Of a stretch of DNA of 9,733 nucleotides, positions 7,021 through 9,733 are shown in pieces (position 1 is the first letter of the stretch; each line of letters starts with the position of its first letter). The notes below the pieces were generated by a model. That model worked only from the letters and a program-made list of their open reading frames with translations, had not been told where the DNA came from and made no database searches. This DNA comes from Clostridia bacterium. Its GTDB lineage: Bacteria > Bacillota > Clostridia > TANB77 > CAG-508. The position numbers were made by a program, and so were the translations under genes. The stretch covers positions 1 to 9,733 of the forward strand of contig JAAVXQ010000098.1 in the NCBI GenBank assembly GCA_022790685.1. The letters run 5' to 3'.

Positions 7021-8559
7021 TTGAAAAATGATGAATTAATATTGATATTAGATTTTTATGGTCAATATAATCAACTAATAGCAAGAAGAATAAGAGAATG
7101 TAATGTATATTCAGAAATAGTACCATTTAATACATCTATAGAAAAAATAAAAGAGAAAAATCCTAAGGGAATAATATTTACAGGAGGACCTGCAAGTGTT
7201 TATGCAGAAAATGCACCAATGTGTGATAAAGAAATATTTAATTTAGGAATTCCAGTACTTGGAATATGCTATGGAATGCAACTTATGACACATGTTTTAG
7301 GTGGAAAAGTTGAAAGAGCTGATAAAAGAGAATATGGTGTAACCAGTGTAAGAATAAATAATAATTCAAAATTATTGAGCGGTTTTGAAAATTCAAATGA
7401 CTTTTTAATGAGTCATACAGATTTTGTAGCAGAATTACCAGAAGGTTTTGAGAATATCGGACAAACAGATCATTGTCCTAATGCTGCAATGCAAAATACA
7501 GTTAAAAATTTTTATGGAATTCAATTCCATCCAGAAGTAAATCATTCTAAAAATGGAATTAATCTATTAAAGAATTTTATTTATAATATATGTGGATGTA
7601 CAGGTAGCTGGAAAATGAGTTCTTTTGCTGAAGAGACTGTAAAGTCTATAAAAGAAAAAATTGGAGATAAAAAGGCTTTATGTGCCTTATCTGGTGGTGT
7701 TGATTCTTCAGTTGCAGCTGCTTTGATAAATAAAGCAATTGGTAGGAATTTAACTTGTATTTTTGTAGACCATGGACTTTTAAGAAAAAATGAAGCAGAA
7801 GAGGTAGAAGAAGTATTTACTAAAAATTTTGATGTTAATTTTGTAAAAGTGGATGCAAAAGATAGATTTTTAGGAAAACTTGCTGGAGTATCTGACCCAG
7901 AAACAAAAAGAAAAATAATAGGTGAAGAATTTATAAGAGTTTTTGAAGAAGAAGCTAAAAAAATCGGAACAGTAGATTACTTAGTTCAAGGAACAATATA
8001 TCCAGATGTTATAGAAAGTGGAGTTGGTGTTGGTGCAACAATAAAGAGTCATCATAATGTTGGAGGGCTTCCTGACTATGTAGATTTTAAAGAGATAGTA
8101 GAACCGTTAAGAGATTTATTTAAAGATGAAGTAAGAAAAGTAGGACTAGAGCTAGGACTTCCAGAATTTTTAGTATATCGTCAACCATTTCCTGGACCAG
8201 GACTTGCAATAAGAGTTATAGGAGATATAACTGAAGACAAGCTTACAATTTTAAAAGATGCAGACTATATTTTTAGAGAGGAAATTGCAAATGCAGGATT
8301 AGATAGAACTATAAATCAATATTTTGCAGTTTTAACAAATTTAAAAAGTGTTGGTGTAATGGGAGATGAAAGAACCTATGATTATACTGTTGCTTTAAGA
8401 GCAGTTACAACATCAGATTTTATGACGGCAGAATGGTCTAAAATACCATTTGAGGTATTAGAAAAAGTTTCTAGTAGAATTGTAAATGAAGTAAAGCATG
8501 TAAATAGAGTGGTTTATGATATTACAGGAAAACCACCTGCAACAATTGAATGGGAATAA
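7021..8559 (+). CDS. guaA: GMP synthase (glutamine-hydrolysing)
   Basis: Makes GMP from XMP, ATP and glutamine, the step after IMP dehydrogenase. It is full length at 512 residues. The N-terminal class I glutamine amidotransferase (about 6-190) has nucleophile Cys83 in GICYG and the partners His170 and Glu172 in FHPE. The ATP-pyrophosphatase domain carries the P-loop SGGVDSS (224-230) and FVDHGLLRK (248-256). The XMP-binding and dimer domain (about 388-512) has PFPGPGLAIR, GDERTYDY and the end KPPATIEWE. One oddity: the conserved N-terminal DFGGQ or DFGSQ reads DFYGQ here (Tyr13). It starts at TTG. It probably shares the transcript of guaB and the CYTH gene, since no separate convincing promoter was found. 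Confidence 0.97.
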   Translation: MKNDELILILDFYGQYNQLIARRIRECNVYSEIVPFNTSIEKIKEKNPKGIIFTGGPASVYAENAPMCDKEIFNLGIPVLGICYGMQLMTHVLGGKVERADKREYGVTSVRINNNSKLLSGFENSNDFLMSHTDFVAELPEGFENIGQTDHCPNAAMQNTVKNFYGIQFHPEVNHSKNGINLLKNFIYNICGCTGSWKMSSFAEETVKSIKEKIGDKKALCALSGGVDSSVAAALINKAIGRNLTCIFVDHGLLRKNEAEEVEEVFTKNFDVNFVKVDAKDRFLGKLAGVSDPETKRKIIGEEFIRVFEEEAKKIGTVDYLVQGTIYPDVIESGVGVGATIKSHHNVGGLPDYVDFKEIVEPLRDLFKDEVRKVGLELGLPEFLVYRQPFPGPGLAIRVIGDITEDKLTILKDADYIFREEIANAGLDRTINQYFAVLTNLKSVGVMGDERTYDYTVALRAVTTSDFMTAEWSKIPFEVLEKVSSRIVNEVKHVNRVVYDITGKPPATIEWE

Positions 8560-8591
8560 TACATTTTATAGTTAATGAGAAAATATAAGAT

Positions 8592-8628
8592 AAAAAGGAT
8601 ATAAATTGATTTAATTTATATCCTTTTT
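8592..8628. terminator. Bidirectional intrinsic terminator after guaA
   Basis: A perfect 16-bp inverted repeat (8592-8607 with 8613-8628) has a 5-nt loop, opens with five A and closes with a T-run. It can terminate guaA on plus and the 290-aa gene on minus. It lies 32 nt after the guaA stop and 20 nt beyond the minus-strand stop. Confidence 0.93.
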
Positions 8629-8648
8629 TATATAAAGTTATAATTATT

Positions 8649-9521
8649 TTATATAATTATATCATCAGGTAAAGATAATGGGGTGTTAGGTTGTTTTTTT
8701 GCAGGACTACTTTCTTTAAACTGTCTAGCATTTTCACTAACTCGTCTTAATCTTTCTTGAACTTCTTTAGAAACAGGAGCAAAAGGGCTATTATCCATAT
8801 CTTTTGCCTTTTCTACAGTATCTAATATAGCACTAAGATACTCTTGATTTTTTTCATTATAATATTCATGAACAGAAGAGGTGTGAGTAAGTAAAGCTTG
8901 AGCATATGCTTCTACCATACTTTTATTTAATTGGGTTATATGTTTTTTTAATCCCTGAGCGTTAGCTTCTGCAGCCGCAGCCATAAGCATGTATTCTCTT
9001 TGACTTAAATATCCAGTAGTAACTCTTAAAGAATGACTAATAACATTACTTGAAAAATCATGAAGATAGTCTTCAAACTTTTCAGAATCTTTTTTATCTT
9101 GTTTTTTTGAATCATCTTTTTCATCTTCCATTATAGAGCTTTTTCTTCTAGAATTTTGAGATATTCCGTATTTTTTATCATCACTACTTATTGCAGTTTC
9201 AGCAATAAGTTCTAAATTTCTTTCAAATTCAAAATTGTTTTGTCTAACCATCGTATCAGCAGTAGAAAAACCATGTTCAGAGATAACTTTTTCAAAATGC
9301 TTATTTATAACACTAAATTCTGAATAAAGATAATCTTGATTTGAATTAGAAGATAAGTTAAAGGCTTCCAGAGCAGAAGAAAATTTATCTATATATTGTT
9401 TCATAATGCTTTTATATCTTTCTTCTAATTCTTGTTTTGATCTTCCAGAATCACAATTTCTTTTTATATCTCTATTAAATTCAACAAGTAAAGCTTCTAA
9501 AGAACTTTCAATATTTTCCAT
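8649..9521 (-). CDS. Unknown cytoplasmic, mainly helical protein (290 aa)
   Basis: A single-gene minus-strand unit with AAGGAG 6 nt before the ATG and an extended -10 about 35 nt upstream. There is no signal peptide or membrane segment. Residues 1-112 look like a helical bundle. A low-complexity charged linker (about 113-148, rich in D, K, S and E) separates this from a second helical part (about 149-243) that includes the Ala-rich stretch MLMAAAAEANAQG (178-190). The C-terminal tail (from about 244) has several prolines and ends PLSLPDDIII. The two-bundle-with-linker plan could suit a scaffold or interaction protein, but this is a guess and I recognise no family. It converges on guaA and shares its terminator. 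Codon use matches the resident genes. Confidence 0.87.
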   Translation of the reverse strand: MENIESSLEALLVEFNRDIKRNCDSGRSKQELEERYKSIMKQYIDKFSSALEAFNLSSNSNQDYLYSEFSVINKHFEKVISEHGFSTADTMVRQNNFEFERNLELIAETAISSDDKKYGISQNSRRKSSIMEDEKDDSKKQDKKDSEKFEDYLHDFSSNVISHSLRVTTGYLSQREYMLMAAAAEANAQGLKKHITQLNKSMVEAYAQALLTHTSSVHEYYNEKNQEYLSAILDTVEKAKDMDNSPFAPVSKEVQERLRRVSENARQFKESSPAKKQPNTPLSLPDDIII

Positions 9522-9552
9522 AAAATTCTCCTTTTTTAATTATTCTAAATAT

Positions 9553-9561
9553 ATTATATCA
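9553..9561 (-). promoter_or_regulatory. Extended -10 promoter element for the 290-aa gene
   Basis: On the minus strand TG-A-TATAAT reads across 9561-9553, a perfect -10 with the TG extension. The position 17 nt upstream (TTACTT) is a poor -35, which is common when the TG is present. Transcription would start near 9546, leaving about 25 nt before the ATG at 9521. Confidence 0.65.
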
Positions 9562-9590
9562 TATTTTTAAAAATAAAGTAAAAAAATGCG

Positions 9591-9607
9591 AAATGTAATT
9601 GACATTT
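9591..9607. repeat. Small inverted repeat over a -35-like site
   Basis: AAATGT (9591-9596) and ACATTT (9602-9607) are perfect inverted arms around a 5-nt spacer. The right arm overlaps the TTGACA at 9599-9604. Its size and place suit an operator for a dimeric repressor of the plus-strand gene at 9697, but short palindromes arise easily in AT-rich DNA. It is not followed by a T-run, so it is not a terminator. Confidence 0.4.
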
Positions 9608-9627
9608 TGTCTAAAACGTAGTAAATT
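9599..9627 (+). promoter_or_regulatory. Possible promoter for the gene at 9697
   Basis: A perfect TTGACA (9599-9604) is followed after 17 nt by TAAATT (9622-9627), a 4 of 6 match to the -10. A TG-G-TATAGA sequence ending at 9648 is an alternative extended -10 without a good -35. Either gives a plausible leader before the ATG at 9697. Confidence 0.45.
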
Positions 9628-9696
9628 GTTCTTGAAAATTGGTATAGAAGTAACACATAGTAAATTCATTTTATAACTATGAAAGGGGTTTTATTT

Positions 9697-9733
9697 ATGG
9701 AAAAAAGCACAGTTCAAAAGATACATGTATGTG
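9697..9733 (+). CDS. Start of an unidentified gene (3' cut by window edge)
   Basis: ATG follows AAGGGG by 8 nt, and twelve codons (MEKSTVQKIHVC) are open to the window end. The ribosome site, upstream promoter-like elements and divergent layout support a real start. Twelve residues are too few to name a product. Confidence 0.6.
   Translation, partial: MEKSTVQKIHVC

Overview
The window is very AT-rich, with codons ending almost always in A or T and arginine written nearly always AGA. It uses the standard bacterial code, strong GGAGG-type ribosome sites and sigma-A-like promoters. Together with the protein families present this suggests a low-GC Gram-positive, probably a gut or anaerobic Clostridia-type Bacillota. 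Species cannot be named from the sequence.

Layout: (1) 1-2928 (+) is the 3' part of a large FtsX-domain ABC transporter permease with a long extracellular coiled coil; its start lies before the window. (2) A perfect 15-bp bidirectional terminator (2974-3008) separates it from a convergent two-gene minus-strand unit (3016-3995, 69 aa and 255 aa, unknown function), read from a near-consensus promoter at 4040-4068. (3) The 313-base gap 3996-4308 holds that leader and promoter, an imperfect inverted repeat, a 20-bp tandem repeat and a plus-strand promoter. It leads into a 108-aa unknown gene (4309-4635) with codon use unlike its neighbours and its own terminator, probably an acquired insertion. 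(4) After a short AT-rich spacer with a 17-bp-spaced promoter come guaB (IMP dehydrogenase), a CYTH-domain gene and guaA (GMP synthase, TTG start), all on plus and closely packed. They look like one GMP-synthesis transcription unit ending at a perfect 16-bp bidirectional terminator (8592-8628). (5) A convergent minus-strand gene (8649-9521, 290 aa, unknown, helical) follows. A divergent intergenic region with promoter-like sites and a small inverted repeat comes next, then the first 12 codons of another plus-strand gene at the window edge.

Functional reading: GuaB oxidises IMP to XMP and GuaA aminates XMP to GMP, so the central block is the guanine branch of purine synthesis. Between them sits a CYTH enzyme, a family that acts on nucleoside triphosphates, tripolyphosphate or thiamine triphosphate. 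The most notable points are the Tritrichomonas-type IMP dehydrogenase, the CYTH gene inside the gua unit, the compositionally foreign 108-aa gene with its repeat-embedded promoter, and three minus-strand proteins of no family I recognise. No tRNA, rRNA, CRISPR array, insertion sequence or riboswitch was seen.
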